Virus record (IMG/VR): IMGVR_UViG_3300044591_001189
Location: 1 to 37,824 of that record
Strand: one strand, 5' to 3'
Origin: a virus
DNA length: 37,824 nt
Part shown: positions 17,255-24,300 of the stretch, one piece after another
Position numbering within the stretch: the first letter of the stretch is position 1
How the letters are laid out: every line of letters starts with the position of its first letter
Program-made: the position numbers and the translations under genes
The notes under the pieces: generated by a model
Database searches by the model: none
Seen by the model: only the letters and a program-made list of their open reading frames with translations
What the model was told of the DNA's origin: nothing

Positions 17255-17720
17255 AAGATCCAATTCCTAAACCTAATCCAAATAATCCAAGAAGCCAAGC
17301 CCATTCCGTTTTAGTCTCAGTCTTCACGACGGGTAATTGTACCGTGATTATTGAGTCGGGTCTTGGCTTGAATACTACTGAGAAATAGCCCTTGCGATTA
17401 GCATAGGCAAAAGCCATATTAATCGTATCTTTTGTCGCGGTTATTACGCTATCGCTTTGAGCTACAAACGAAGTATCACCGCAAGGGATTTCCACGGGCT
17501 TGTCTACAAAATATGTCGTATCGCTCGTCTTTATCATTACGCTCTTTGTATGCACTGAATCTCGGATTGTAACAGGGCGCTCGATTACTTGCACTATCTT
17601 TACCGTGTCGCGATGGTGTGAAGCTCTTCGGCTCGCTAGCTCAAAACCGCCCGCAAAACCTGCAATAATTAGCAAGAATATCGCGATCACTAATCCTATG
17701 AGTTTATAGTCTCTTTGCAT
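17241..17720 (-). CDS. Two-helix membrane protein of unknown function, 159 aa
   Basis: A hydrophobic segment at residues 7-27 (LIGLVIAIFLLIIAGFAGGF) and another at about 142-157 flank a polar middle of about 110 residues rich in Thr, Asp and Val. That topology puts a large loop outside the inner membrane. It overlaps the small terminase start by 14 bases and begins right at the stop of the phosphoesterase. Bacteroidota phages often carry proteins of this layout with DTV/DSV repeats; some are annotated as spanin-like. The topology would allow a role in lysis, but its place beside the terminase genes gives no direct support. Confidence 0.6.
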   Translation of the reverse strand: MQRDYKLIGLVIAIFLLIIAGFAGGFELASRRASHHRDTVKIVQVIERPVTIRDSVHTKSVMIKTSDTTYFVDKPVEIPCGDTSFVAQSDSVITATKDTINMAFAYANRKGYFSVVFKPRPDSIITVQLPVVKTETKTEWAWLLGLFGLGLGIGSYATR

Positions 17721-18589
17721 TATCTCTTTACCTTGCCATCTTCAATACGAATGTTCTGAAATTCGCCGTCTTCATGTATAAAAGCAAAACCATGATTAGA
17801 CTGAGAGTATGGCATATAGCCTCTTTTGAGCTTCGAGAGCGTTCCAATTACATCCGCTCTTAGGAATACGCCTTCAAGTGTTTTCTTTTGTATAGTCTGC
17901 GTTCTATGCAAGTGCCCCATGCAAGTATTAGCAAGGGCTTTGTTCATAAGTGATACTGCAGGATTTGCGCCGCCGTTCACCTTGATTTCATGACCATGTG
18001 CAATCCATGTTCCATGACAAAACATGAGCTGATTAGAGTCCACAAATTTGACTCCCTTTGCATCAAGTTCTAAGAGTGATTGCCAAGTGATAAGGCCTGC
18101 GAACTGGTCCGCTTTCTCTTGCAAAAAAGCATCGAGCCTATCCTCATGATTGCCTACTTTGAAATAGATCTTTGACTTCGGAAAAGTCATGCGTAAATTG
18201 TCAATAAAGTTCCGCGCCATTTGCAATTCAGTTGTGAATTCAATGTCATCTTTTCGCTTTGCCCATCTTGACAATTTATGTGCATCTACCGTATCACCAT
18301 TCAATACGATGTTATCTACTTTCAACTTGCGTAAATGCTGTATGCAAGCTCTTATCGCGTCAATATCATGGAAGCCCAAATGAACATCGCAAAGTATCGC
18401 AGTATTACCTTCAATTACGATATGCTCGCTTACTTCCTCTTTGCCGTCCTGCATCTCGATTAGCCACTCAGGCAAATCCTCGAAAGTATCCGTTTGCAAT
18501 CGGTATCTTGTCAAGGCTTCGACTTCATCTTCAGTCAAGCGATACCTTGCATTGCCTTTGCCTTGGATTCTGTCTTCTAATTTATTCAC
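17720..18589 (-). CDS. Calcineurin-like metallophosphoesterase, 289 aa
   Basis: All metal-binding blocks of the family are present in order: CDVHLG (D68, H70), LNGDTVD (97-102), KVGNHEDR (144-151), then GTWIAHGHE and MGHLHRTQ towards the C-terminus. An N-terminal extension of about 60 residues is helical and charged (LTEDEVEALTRYRLQ). The start is GTG at 18589 and overlaps the stop of the upstream small gene. Members hydrolyse phosphodiesters or phosphomonoesters with two metal ions. In phages such enzymes are found near terminase genes, but their substrate is generally unknown. The function here is known only at the level of the fold. Confidence 0.88.
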   Translation of the reverse strand: MNKLEDRIQGKGNARYRLTEDEVEALTRYRLQTDTFEDLPEWLIEMQDGKEEVSEHIVIEGNTAILCDVHLGFHDIDAIRACIQHLRKLKVDNIVLNGDTVDAHKLSRWAKRKDDIEFTTELQMARNFIDNLRMTFPKSKIYFKVGNHEDRLDAFLQEKADQFAGLITWQSLLELDAKGVKFVDSNQLMFCHGTWIAHGHEIKVNGGANPAVSLMNKALANTCMGHLHRTQTIQKKTLEGVFLRADVIGTLSKLKRGYMPYSQSNHGFAFIHEDGEFQNIRIEDGKVKR

Positions 18590-18752
18590 TCTGCATCGAG
18601 CCTAAAATGATACTCGCCGCATCCTCTTCAGTGCCGTCGATTGGTGTCTCAGTATTCCAAAGATTGCCATTTTGGTCAATGAATTTCCAAAGCATGACGG
18701 GTTCGCCGTTTTCGTTTTGCGCGGGGGTTTGTTTTTGTAGTGTGATTTCCAT
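18582..18752 (-). CDS. Small hypothetical protein, 56 aa
   Basis: The ATG at 18752 overlaps the TAA of the fibre gene (TAATG), and its stop lies inside the GTG-start region of the phosphoesterase (GTGAATAA). The product begins MEITLQKQTPAQNENGEPV and ends with an acidic helix (DGTEEDAASIILGS). It has no membrane segment. Small proteins that follow fibre genes are often fibre assembly or tip accessories, but there is no motif to prove this. The overlaps on both sides make the ORF credible. Confidence 0.68.
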   Translation of the reverse strand: MEITLQKQTPAQNENGEPVMLWKFIDQNGNLWNTETPIDGTEEDAASIILGSMQSE

Positions 18753-19594
18753 TATGCTTCGCCCAAATCATAAATTTCTATATATGAACCTTTGCCTGCT
18801 CTTAACCCCGTTGTTGACGATGTGGCCTGTGCCCATCTGAATGTAAATGTAGTCGGCGCGGTATCCGAGCGCCACAAAACCGTCAAAGGGTCCGCATAAG
18901 GACCAAGCGCCCCCGCTAATGACAAGCTGATATTTCCGCCTGTTAATTCACTTGACCCGTCCAACAGAATCAATTGATTGCTGTTGTATCTTCGCATCGT
19001 ACCGCCAAAGAAATTTCCTGAGCCTGAAACTTTTGGGGATACCGCCGCGCTTACATTTGTACGGTACCACAAAATATTGATAAAAATATAATAATTTCTA
19101 ATCGTCCCGCCCGGGAATGTATATGTCAGATGGTCATCATTTTGCAAAGTCGTAGAACTCGTCACCGTTTCGTCTGCGGTCTTTCTTACTATGGCAATAG
19201 GAGCACCAAGCGCGCTCAAAGTCGTACCGCTTAAACTTAGCCCACTTCCGATTGTTATTTCTTCAGCATCACCGCTACCTGCCGTTGCACGGCCAAGCAA
19301 GCGATTAGTATCACTAACATCTTGGAGCTTCGCATAAGTCACCACGCCATTGTCAATAGTCCAAACCGTGCCCGAACTTGCTACGGTTATATCACCCTTG
19401 TCGCCATCGGATACACCACCGCCCGCCGTAACCCATGATAAGTTACTTGCGCCATCCGTACTCAACACTTGACCATTTGACCCGCCGCTAATCTTGAGAC
19501 GGGTCGTAGTGGTGTTTATATCATTGCTATTATCTATCGTTTTGCTCGATAGAGTCGTAGGTAATTGACCGTTGTTTAGCTTTGTGGTAGCCAT
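18752..19594 (-). CDS. Tail fibre-like protein, 280 aa
   Basis: The N-terminal half is Thr/Ser/Asn/Gly-rich and has the repetitive shaft pattern seen in many phage fibres: SGGSNGQVLSTDGASNLSWV, VSDGDKGDITVASSGTVWTI, then ATAGSGDAEEITIGSGLSLS. The C-terminal half (about 150-280) is a beta-rich knob with FTFRWAQATSSTTGLRAGKG near the end, a pattern like receptor-binding domains. No catalytic motif is seen. It belongs to a cluster of four fibre/baseplate genes between the small membrane proteins and the packaging genes. It is likely to determine host binding, with partner genes 19598-21133. Confidence 0.82.
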   Translation of the reverse strand: MATTKLNNGQLPTTLSSKTIDNSNDINTTTTRLKISGGSNGQVLSTDGASNLSWVTAGGGVSDGDKGDITVASSGTVWTIDNGVVTYAKLQDVSDTNRLLGRATAGSGDAEEITIGSGLSLSGTTLSALGAPIAIVRKTADETVTSSTTLQNDDHLTYTFPGGTIRNYYIFINILWYRTNVSAAVSPKVSGSGNFFGGTMRRYNSNQLILLDGSSELTGGNISLSLAGALGPYADPLTVLWRSDTAPTTFTFRWAQATSSTTGLRAGKGSYIEIYDLGEA

Positions 19595-19597
19595 GTA

Positions 19598-20422
19598 TTA
19601 CTTCATGTAATCTGCAATAAGAACATCACCTGAAACAGGCGCAGTAGTCATTGTGATAGTATTCGTTGAGATAGTATAATCATTACCCGCTCCGCTCTTT
19701 TGTCGAACGCCGTTTAGGTATAACTTCAGCGTTCCGCTCGTAGGTGTGTTCGCCAAAGTGAAGGTAACATTCGAGCCGTTTATCGATCCACTCGGAGTCT
19801 CTTCAGTTACAAAGTTTGTAGTAGATAGCGTTCCGCTCGTATCTTGCGCGTAAGTTACCGCAGTCGAGCCGAGCGTTCCGCCTGAATTGCTTGTACAGAA
19901 ATAACGATACTCACCTTGTGCGGATCCTTGATCTACATACACCAAAGTACCTACAAGCTCATCCCATAAATCCGAATCAGTCGCTCTCACCATCGCAGTC
20001 GAAGAGGTATCAAAAACATAGATACCATTCTGAGCGGGCGTGTTCTGATTGTGAACAAGCACACGGTCACCCGCGCTAAGCGAAATACCGTCGATTGTGG
20101 AAGTTCCGGGATTGCTAAGATCAAGATTCGCTGTTGTAGCTACTTTCACATTCCGATAGCGATACGCGCTCGGAAGCCCTGCAATGATTGTATCGATATA
20201 TCCTTTATTTGCCGCATCACCTGAATCAGTCGGAGTAGCAAGCGTGGTAAGCTTGTTATTACCCATTGACTGATTACCCGTAAAGGCGACTGCGCCTGTT
20301 GCCTTGATAAATATAGTGCCCTCGGCAAGTTTATTTGTCGCAATATTTGCGCCGTCTGCAACTTTGCCATTCGTTATTGCTCCGTCGCGTATCTGGCGGC
20401 CTGCTATTGTAGTTTCAGCCAT
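19598..20422 (-). CDS. Tail fibre / appendage protein, 274 aa
   Basis: It opens with the fibre attachment pattern MAETTIAGRQIRDGAITNGK and has QSMGNNKLTTLATPTDSGDA, the motif found in many phage tail appendages before a coiled shaft. Residues 90-195 form a Gly/Asn-rich repeat domain that includes GDRVLVHNQNTPAQNGIYVF. The last 68 residues (ETPSGSINGSNVTFTLANTP onward, ending with GDVLIADYMK) are a small beta domain also present at the end of the neighbouring 122-aa protein. It probably forms part of the fibre that also contains the downstream 280-aa protein. Confidence 0.85.
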   Translation of the reverse strand: MAETTIAGRQIRDGAITNGKVADGANIATNKLAEGTIFIKATGAVAFTGNQSMGNNKLTTLATPTDSGDAANKGYIDTIIAGLPSAYRYRNVKVATTANLDLSNPGTSTIDGISLSAGDRVLVHNQNTPAQNGIYVFDTSSTAMVRATDSDLWDELVGTLVYVDQGSAQGEYRYFCTSNSGGTLGSTAVTYAQDTSGTLSTTNFVTEETPSGSINGSNVTFTLANTPTSGTLKLYLNGVRQKSGAGNDYTISTNTITMTTAPVSGDVLIADYMK

Positions 20423-20426
20423 TGTA

Positions 20427-20795
20427 TTATCCTAATTTATAATTTACTCTAATGTAATCACCAACCACGGGGCTCACATTCAAGATGATTGTCGTAGTGC
20501 CCGTTGTAGTGTAATCCACGCCGCTCGTCTGCGATACGCCATTAATGAATACTTGCACGCTTTCAGGGACAAAGTTTTGCGCAGTCGTAAAAGTCGCATT
20601 TGATCCATTAACCGCTCCGCTCGGAGTTTCACCTATGACAAAAGAGCCGCTCGCAGTCGTAACCGTAGCCCCGACTTGAACGGTGATATACTGCGGTATC
20701 GTCGTGATATCGACATCACCAGTCGAGGGCAAAATATCGATATTAACCGCCTCGCTCTTTGCCGTAATGATAACACTATCATTTGACAAGCTCAT
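20427..20795 (-). CDS. Small baseplate/fibre protein sharing a C-terminal domain with its neighbour, 122 aa
   Basis: The first 50 residues are beta-rich and polar. From residue 57 the protein has GETPSGAVNGSNATFTTAQN and ends with VFINGVSQTSGVDYTTTG and GDYIRVNYKLG. This is clearly the same domain that closes the next fibre gene (SPSGSINGSN-type start, LYLNGVRQKSG centre, GDVLIADY end). The duplication suggests either assembly of the two proteins through a common module or recombination between fibre genes. It overlaps the upstream gene by four bases. Confidence 0.78.
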   Translation of the reverse strand: MSLSNDSVIITAKSEAVNIDILPSTGDVDITTIPQYITVQVGATVTTASGSFVIGETPSGAVNGSNATFTTAQNFVPESVQVFINGVSQTSGVDYTTTGTTTIILNVSPVVGDYIRVNYKLG

Positions 20796-21133
20796 GCAGT
20801 CACCGTATCGATAAGCTCAACTTCACCACCAAGCCAATACTTAATCTCACCGCCTGACCATGCTATCTTAACATCATAGACTAAACCCTTTTGAGGAATC
20901 AAGCTTGCAGTCGAAGCCGCAGGTAAAGAGAGTGTATAAATGCCAGCCGTCGCGGGGTTATTGACCGCACTGGTGAAACTAAAAAGAGTCGTATTCGTGC
21001 TCTTAACTTTGCATTGTCCTGTTATGGTCGCGCCTGTAAGGTCGATTGCAGTGCCTGCTTGATCCTTGAGCTCTACAACAATCGAAAAGCTCTCACCTTT
21101 GTAAAGTGTTATATTGAATCTATCGCGTCTCAT
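20792..21133 (-). CDS. BppU-like baseplate N-terminal domain protein, 113 aa
   Basis: The whole protein resembles the N-terminal Ig-like domain of phage baseplate upper proteins: ITLYKGESFSIVVELKDQAG (8-27), then IDLTGATITGQCKV, GIYTLSLPAAST, and the closing YDVKIAWSGGEIKYWLGG. Such domains anchor fibres to the baseplate. The gene starts inside the stop of a small membrane protein and ends overlapping the next fibre-type gene, so the cluster is read as one unit. Confidence 0.75.
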   Translation of the reverse strand: MRRDRFNITLYKGESFSIVVELKDQAGTAIDLTGATITGQCKVKSTNTTLFSFTSAVNNPATAGIYTLSLPAASTASLIPQKGLVYDVKIAWSGGEIKYWLGGEVELIDTVTA

Positions 21134-21330
21134 GGCTTATCCGTAAATAACTTGGCAATAAAAGATCCACCAACCGCGAGGCTCAAGAGCGTAATCGCAA
21201 GAGTCATGTTATCCCTCAAATAAGCAAAGCCGCACCCGGCTATACCGGCGGCGGCGAGAGCGCCCGCGACCCTGCGAATCTTCGCGGGTGTAGGCTCGTT
21301 CCAATACTTGAAGCCAAAATGATAACTCAC
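21130..21330 (-). CDS. Small two-helix membrane protein (holin candidate), 66 aa
   Basis: Two hydrophobic stretches are visible: about residues 22-38 (AGALAAAGIAGCGFAYL) and 43-60 (TLAITLLSLAVGGSFIAK), with a charged tail. The layout fits a class II holin or an unrelated small membrane protein. It shares ATGA with both neighbours: the coiled-coil membrane protein upstream and the baseplate gene downstream. A second holin candidate lies at 22220-22489 next to the lysin and is more convincing, so I leave this one open. Confidence 0.6.
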   Translation of the reverse strand: MSYHFGFKYWNEPTPAKIRRVAGALAAAGIAGCGFAYLRDNMTLAITLLSLAVGGSFIAKLFTDKP

Positions 21331-21623
21331 TTGTTTAGGCCTGCAATAATTGTATAGATTTGATCAAGTCTTGAGTGAATCAAAGTAAACTGCTCTTTAA
21401 TACTTTCCGCTTGCTCTTTCTCTTGCTTTTCAAGCATTTGAACCCTATGCTCGAGAGTGCTCGTATTAAATACATGCTTTGCGGTTTTCTCAATTACTTC
21501 GGCTATCTGCTTTGCATGTGATAGTCTTTCGCGGTTCATAAATCGAAAGAACATCACCACTATCGTAACCGTTGAAACTAAAGTAGCAAGAACATTGCGC
21601 AGTAATTCACTTAATATGTCCAT
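21327..21623 (-). CDS. Membrane-anchored coiled-coil protein, 98 aa
   Basis: An N-terminal hydrophobic helix at residues 9-28 (NVLATLVSTVTIVVMFFRF) is followed by basic residues and then a long helical region with heptad character (about 55-95, LEHRVQMLEKQEKEQAESIK). This single-TM plus coiled-coil design occurs in phage antiholin- and spanin-like proteins and in the haemolysin XhlA family. It is the first gene after the UUCG terminator, and its stop overlaps the next membrane protein. The exact role is unknown; lysis is an inference. Confidence 0.6.
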   Translation of the reverse strand: MDILSELLRNVLATLVSTVTIVVMFFRFMNRERLSHAKQIAEVIEKTAKHVFNTSTLEHRVQMLEKQEKEQAESIKEQFTLIHSRLDQIYTIIAGLNK

Positions 21624-21637
21624 CGTATGTATCGTAT

Positions 21638-21665
21638 TAAAACAAGCGCCCTCCGAAGAGAGCGC
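21638..21665 (-). terminator. Rho-independent terminator with a UUCG tetraloop
   Basis: On the minus strand GCGCTCTC-TTCG-GAGGGCGC forms an 8-bp stem (two G-T pairs) closed by the exceptionally stable C(UUCG)G loop, followed by TTGTTTT. It is behind the lysin gene and in front of the late genes. It either ends the lysis transcript or lies in the leader of a late transcript that begins near 21704. Confidence 0.85.
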
Positions 21666-21710
21666 CCGCGGAGTGAAGGCATGAGATTAGGAGTGCCTAT
21701 GTCGGCATCG

Positions 21711-21742
21711 CTAAAATAGAGTTATGTCAAGGGACTTAGAAA
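21711..21742 (-). promoter_or_regulatory. Weak candidate late promoter (Bacteroidota type)
   Basis: On the minus strand TTTC, a 20-base spacer and TATTTTAG match the TTTG-N20-TAnnTTTG consensus at eight of ten fixed positions. It lies between the lysin stop and the UUCG terminator, facing the late genes, with an expected start near 21704. A TTGACA inside the spacer has no matching -10 box. It is supported mainly by position. Confidence 0.4.
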
Positions 21743-21750
21743 TTTTATTT

Positions 21751-22308
21751 TTAATAAACAACAAAATCCGTAATTCTAAAGTAATCAGTCGGGTTTATTA
21801 CCCGCGTTCTACCCCAAACCCCATCCCCATCATGCTGAGAGCCTCGTAGCCCCGAGCTTGTGTTACCTTCAACTGTCGTACCGCGCCTGCCTTTCCACTT
21901 ATCCACGATTCCCGCATGTCCGAAGGGCGTCGTTCCTCTTCGCCATACAATGATAGTGCCCGGTGGAAGATCCATGTTCTTAGCAATTACTTCAGTAGCC
22001 TTAATCGTTTTGTTGCGTGTAGCAAAATGACGCGCTAGCCCTGAACCTGTAAACGGAAGCCCCTTCACACCCGCCGAGTCTAAGCAAAAGTTAACGAATG
22101 ATGCGCACCACTGAGCGCGCTTTGGCGAGCGTGTCGAACGCTGAAAGCGCTCAACCCAATAACCGCCGTTATTGCCAACTTCTTTAGTTCCTATAAAGCC
22201 CTTGGCTATTAGCAATACTTTAGGACTGAGCGAAGCAGAGCGCAGCGGTGATGATGTTAGCACCGAGATACAAAGCGTAAGCGATAGGGTTCTGACTAAT
22301 AATTTCAC
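21751..22308 (-). CDS. Secreted CHAP-domain endolysin, 185 aa
   Basis: The N-terminus (VRTLSLTLCISVLTSSPLRSA) is a signal peptide or signal-arrest-release segment, expected to carry the enzyme through the inner membrane. The catalytic domain has Cys68 in QWCASFVNFCLDSAG and His131 in PFGHAGIVDKW, the pair used by CHAP amidases/endopeptidases, with PPGTIIVWRRG between. The start is GTG at 22308 with a near-perfect AAGGAGG nine bases upstream. It lies within the last 89 bases of the upstream membrane-protein gene in another frame. The enzyme should cut peptidoglycan at lysis. Confidence 0.87.
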   Translation of the reverse strand: MKLLVRTLSLTLCISVLTSSPLRSASLSPKVLLIAKGFIGTKEVGNNGGYWVERFQRSTRSPKRAQWCASFVNFCLDSAGVKGLPFTGSGLARHFATRNKTIKATEVIAKNMDLPPGTIIVWRRGTTPFGHAGIVDKWKGRRGTTVEGNTSSGLRGSQHDGDGVWGRTRVINPTDYFRITDFVVY

Positions 22309-22489
22309 GAGTATTGACCTCCTTGATTAAGTAAGAATCCACAAACCACGCCGCCCCAACTGCCAAAGCATACTTAGTCAAGCCGACTGCGAATGTGCTA
22401 AAACTCCCATCTCCTACTCCGAGAGTCGCACCAAGTGCAATAACACTAAGCGCGATAAGGGGGACAAAGGTCTTAAGTGTGTCCTTCAT
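22220..22489 (-). CDS. Holin candidate with three hydrophobic segments, 89 aa
   Basis: Hydrophobic segments lie at about residues 8-24 (FVPLIALSVIALGATLG), 33-54 and 68-87 (IAYALYLGANIITAALCF). Size and topology fit a class I holin, and the lysin starts inside its last 89 bases. An AAGGAGG in the middle of the gene serves the lysin. The holin would set lysis time by making inner-membrane holes. With a secretory lysin, it could also be a pinholin that depolarises the membrane. No family signature is visible beyond membrane topology. Confidence 0.72.
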   Translation of the reverse strand: MKDTLKTFVPLIALSVIALGATLGVGDGSFSTFAVGLTKYALAVGAAWFVDSYLIKEVNTREIISQNPIAYALYLGANIITAALCFAQS

Positions 22490-22503
22490 GTGATTTGATC
22501 CAA

Positions 22504-23136
22504 TTAAATAGATACTAAAATAGTGCGAAGCCTCTCATTATATTGCTTCACATCTTTGACCTCATACTTTGCCGTATTCAGCCCGCTAATCTCTGGACGC
22601 GATGCCAGCTCCTTCAATTTACGCAAGTTATCCGCTTGCCATTCGGCATAGTTTGTCCTATCGTGGTCATCACTCCAGAACTTGCCGAAACGGCGCTTAA
22701 ATCCAATCTTGATAACTCGTAGGTATAAATCGTCATCATCTGCAGACCAACCAAGATACTCATTAGAGTAGCCGTTTATCTTTCGATAGCTCGCTTTGTC
22801 AAACAGAGTCACACCGCCAAAGAAAGTCGGATAGGGAAGCTCGTACCCAAACTGCTCAACTGCATAAGCCAAGTGCGTAGGCATATCCGTATAGGAATAA
22901 TCTACATCCTCAGCGTACATATCGACATCGTGAAAGCAGTAATAGTCTGCATATTGAGACTCTAAGAATCCGATGTTCTTCATCAAACCGGTATTAAATA
23001 GCTTGCCCTCCTCTTGCTCTACGACCGTGATACCAAAGTCAAGCCCTTGGTCAGTTAGCACCTTCCACAAGTGAGGCACTTGCTTCGATAGGTGCTCTTT
23101 GCGGTTCCGATAGGGAATGATTACCTCTAATCTCAT
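22504..23136 (-). CDS. Beta-1,4-galactosyltransferase-like glycosyltransferase (GT7 type), 210 aa
   Basis: The sequence begins VIIPYRNRKEHL, has QEEGKLFNTGLMKNIGF (41-57), the DVD metal site in FHDVDMYAED (68-77), FFGGVTLFDKASYRKINGYS and then the acceptor/catalytic GWSADDDDLYLRV (129-141). These blocks match the beta4-galactosyltransferase/GT7 fold, which uses UDP-sugars and Mn2+. It is in the same operon as a SAM methyltransferase and the lysis genes, so it is probably expressed mid-late. Acceptors could be phage virion proteins, modified DNA bases or the cell surface; the sequence does not tell. Confidence 0.88.
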   Translation of the reverse strand: MRLEVIIPYRNRKEHLSKQVPHLWKVLTDQGLDFGITVVEQEEGKLFNTGLMKNIGFLESQYADYYCFHDVDMYAEDVDYSYTDMPTHLAYAVEQFGYELPYPTFFGGVTLFDKASYRKINGYSNEYLGWSADDDDLYLRVIKIGFKRRFGKFWSDDHDRTNYAEWQADNLRKLKELASRPEISGLNTAKYEVKDVKQYNERLRTILVSI

Positions 23137-23390
23137 TGAAGGTTCTCCAATATGTAGAACTCGGACTTCACCATCGCATCGTTAAGCGTCAAGTTCCTGA
23201 AGCGAAGCTCGAGCGCATATTTGCCCGTCATTTTATTGACGAGCTTCAGCTTCCACGCCTTCTCGGACTCAAAGAGGCGCGCTTCAAATAGCACGCCGTT
23301 CTTTGTTATCTCAGTTTTATAGCCGTTCTTACCGAGATCTTCCCATTCTAAAGTAGGCATTTCTTCGGGGTCATCAAAATGGTATAGCAT
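23133..23390 (-). CDS. Hypothetical protein, 85 aa
   Basis: I do not recognise the family. The ATG at 23390 (start MLYHFDDPEEMPTLEWE) is preferred over a TTG start upstream. The ORF overlaps the DUF3127 gene by 17 bases and the glycosyltransferase by four. The product is a compact alternation of strands (YKTEITKNGVLFEARLFE, AWKLKLVNKMTGKYALELRF) and one helix, without membrane segments. Its coupling to a single-strand-binding-like gene could mean a replication accessory, but there is no direct evidence. Confidence 0.65.
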   Translation of the reverse strand: MLYHFDDPEEMPTLEWEDLGKNGYKTEITKNGVLFEARLFESEKAWKLKLVNKMTGKYALELRFRNLTLNDAMVKSEFYILENLQ

Positions 23391-23697
23391 CGGGTTCGAC
23401 CTGCGGCGCGGGTTTGTTCTCAAAAATCTTCGAGAGCTTTATGGATGTGATATATCCGATCTTGCCCTCTTTGTTAGTGTATTCCTTACCACCGATAAAG
23501 CCCTCTGCAGTTACCTGCATCCCGACCTTAAAACCTCTTAGCATCTCGACCTTATCATTGATTGCCTCGAACTTGATGAAGTTCGGATACATCCCGCTCA
23601 TCTCTTTGACCACGATCTCGGCCTTTGTGAACTTGTCGGAATACTTCACAGGCTCGCCCGCAAAACATACCTCGCCGCTAATCTCAATCTTTGCCAT
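23374..23697 (-). CDS. DUF3127 family OB-fold-like protein (candidate ssDNA-binding protein), 107 aa
   Basis: The pattern KIEISGEV...YSDKFTKAEIVVKE...YPNFIKFEAINDKVEMLRGFKVGMQV followed by GFIGGKEYTNKEGK and YITSIKLSKI is the DUF3127 family, found mainly in Bacteroidota and their phages. These proteins are predicted to have an OB-like beta barrel. The C-terminal tail ends PDAIPF, a hydrophobic acidic tip like those of SSB proteins, which bind partner enzymes there. I chose the ATG at 23697, which has AGGAG eight bases upstream; the longer frame would overlap the methyltransferase. It is the only SSB candidate in the genome. Confidence 0.85.
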   Translation of the reverse strand: MAKIEISGEVCFAGEPVKYSDKFTKAEIVVKEMSGMYPNFIKFEAINDKVEMLRGFKVGMQVTAEGFIGGKEYTNKEGKIGYITSIKLSKIFENKPAPQVEPDAIPF

Positions 23698-23708
23698 TCT
23701 CTTAACTC

Positions 23709-24272
23709 CTATTTGTAAAATAACCATGAAGCGCCGCGCTTTTGAGTATGCGGAAGCCTCGAATTAACTGCAATCTGTACTTCTCTATGTGTCTTGTAAT
23801 CGTGCCCTGCAATTATACCGCCCGCCTTTACCTTCGGAAGCCAAGCATCAATATCAGCACATACGGAATCGGTATCGTGCGAACCGTCAATAAACACAAA
23901 GTCAAGGCTCGCATTCTTGAACTGCTTCGCCGCTTGAACTGAGGTTTTGCGTATCAGCGTAACTATATCCTTGACCGGATCGAGATTCTTTGTGCAAAGC
24001 TCAAAGAGGTATTCAGGATTATTCGCAAGCTCGGCTTCATGCCAAGATGATGCGGGGTCCAAGTGTTCTGCATTCCCTTTGAAGTGATCCACTAAGTTCA
24101 GTACGATCTTCTTGCCTGAGTTCTTAATCTCAACACCCGCAAAAGCTCCGCTCTTGCCTTTGAACGCTCCAATCTCAACAAAGATAGCCCCGTCTTCGGC
24201 TCTCGTTATGGCCTCGCGGTAAATATCCTCATAATCGCACCAGCCGTCAATCGTTTGGTAATAGTGATTCAT
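23709..24272 (-). CDS. Class I SAM-dependent methyltransferase (Methyltransf_24 type), 187 aa
   Basis: The SAM-binding motif FVEIGAFKGKSG is at residues 31-42, followed by NLVDHFKGN (motif II region), LDFVFIDGSHDTDSV (the FIDGSHxxDSV block typical of family 24) and WLPKVKAGGIIAGHDYK. It is the first gene after a good Bacteroidota-type promoter and has AAGGAG before its ATG. Targets in this family are sugars, small molecules or polysaccharides. Its neighbour is a galactosyltransferase-like enzyme, so sugar methylation on a glycan is a possible joint pathway (inference). Confidence 0.85.
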   Translation of the reverse strand: MNHYYQTIDGWCDYEDIYREAITRAEDGAIFVEIGAFKGKSGAFAGVEIKNSGKKIVLNLVDHFKGNAEHLDPASSWHEAELANNPEYLFELCTKNLDPVKDIVTLIRKTSVQAAKQFKNASLDFVFIDGSHDTDSVCADIDAWLPKVKAGGIIAGHDYKTHREVQIAVNSRLPHTQKRGASWLFYK

Positions 24273-24300
24273 TACCTTCAGCTCCTTAAATGTTATACAA

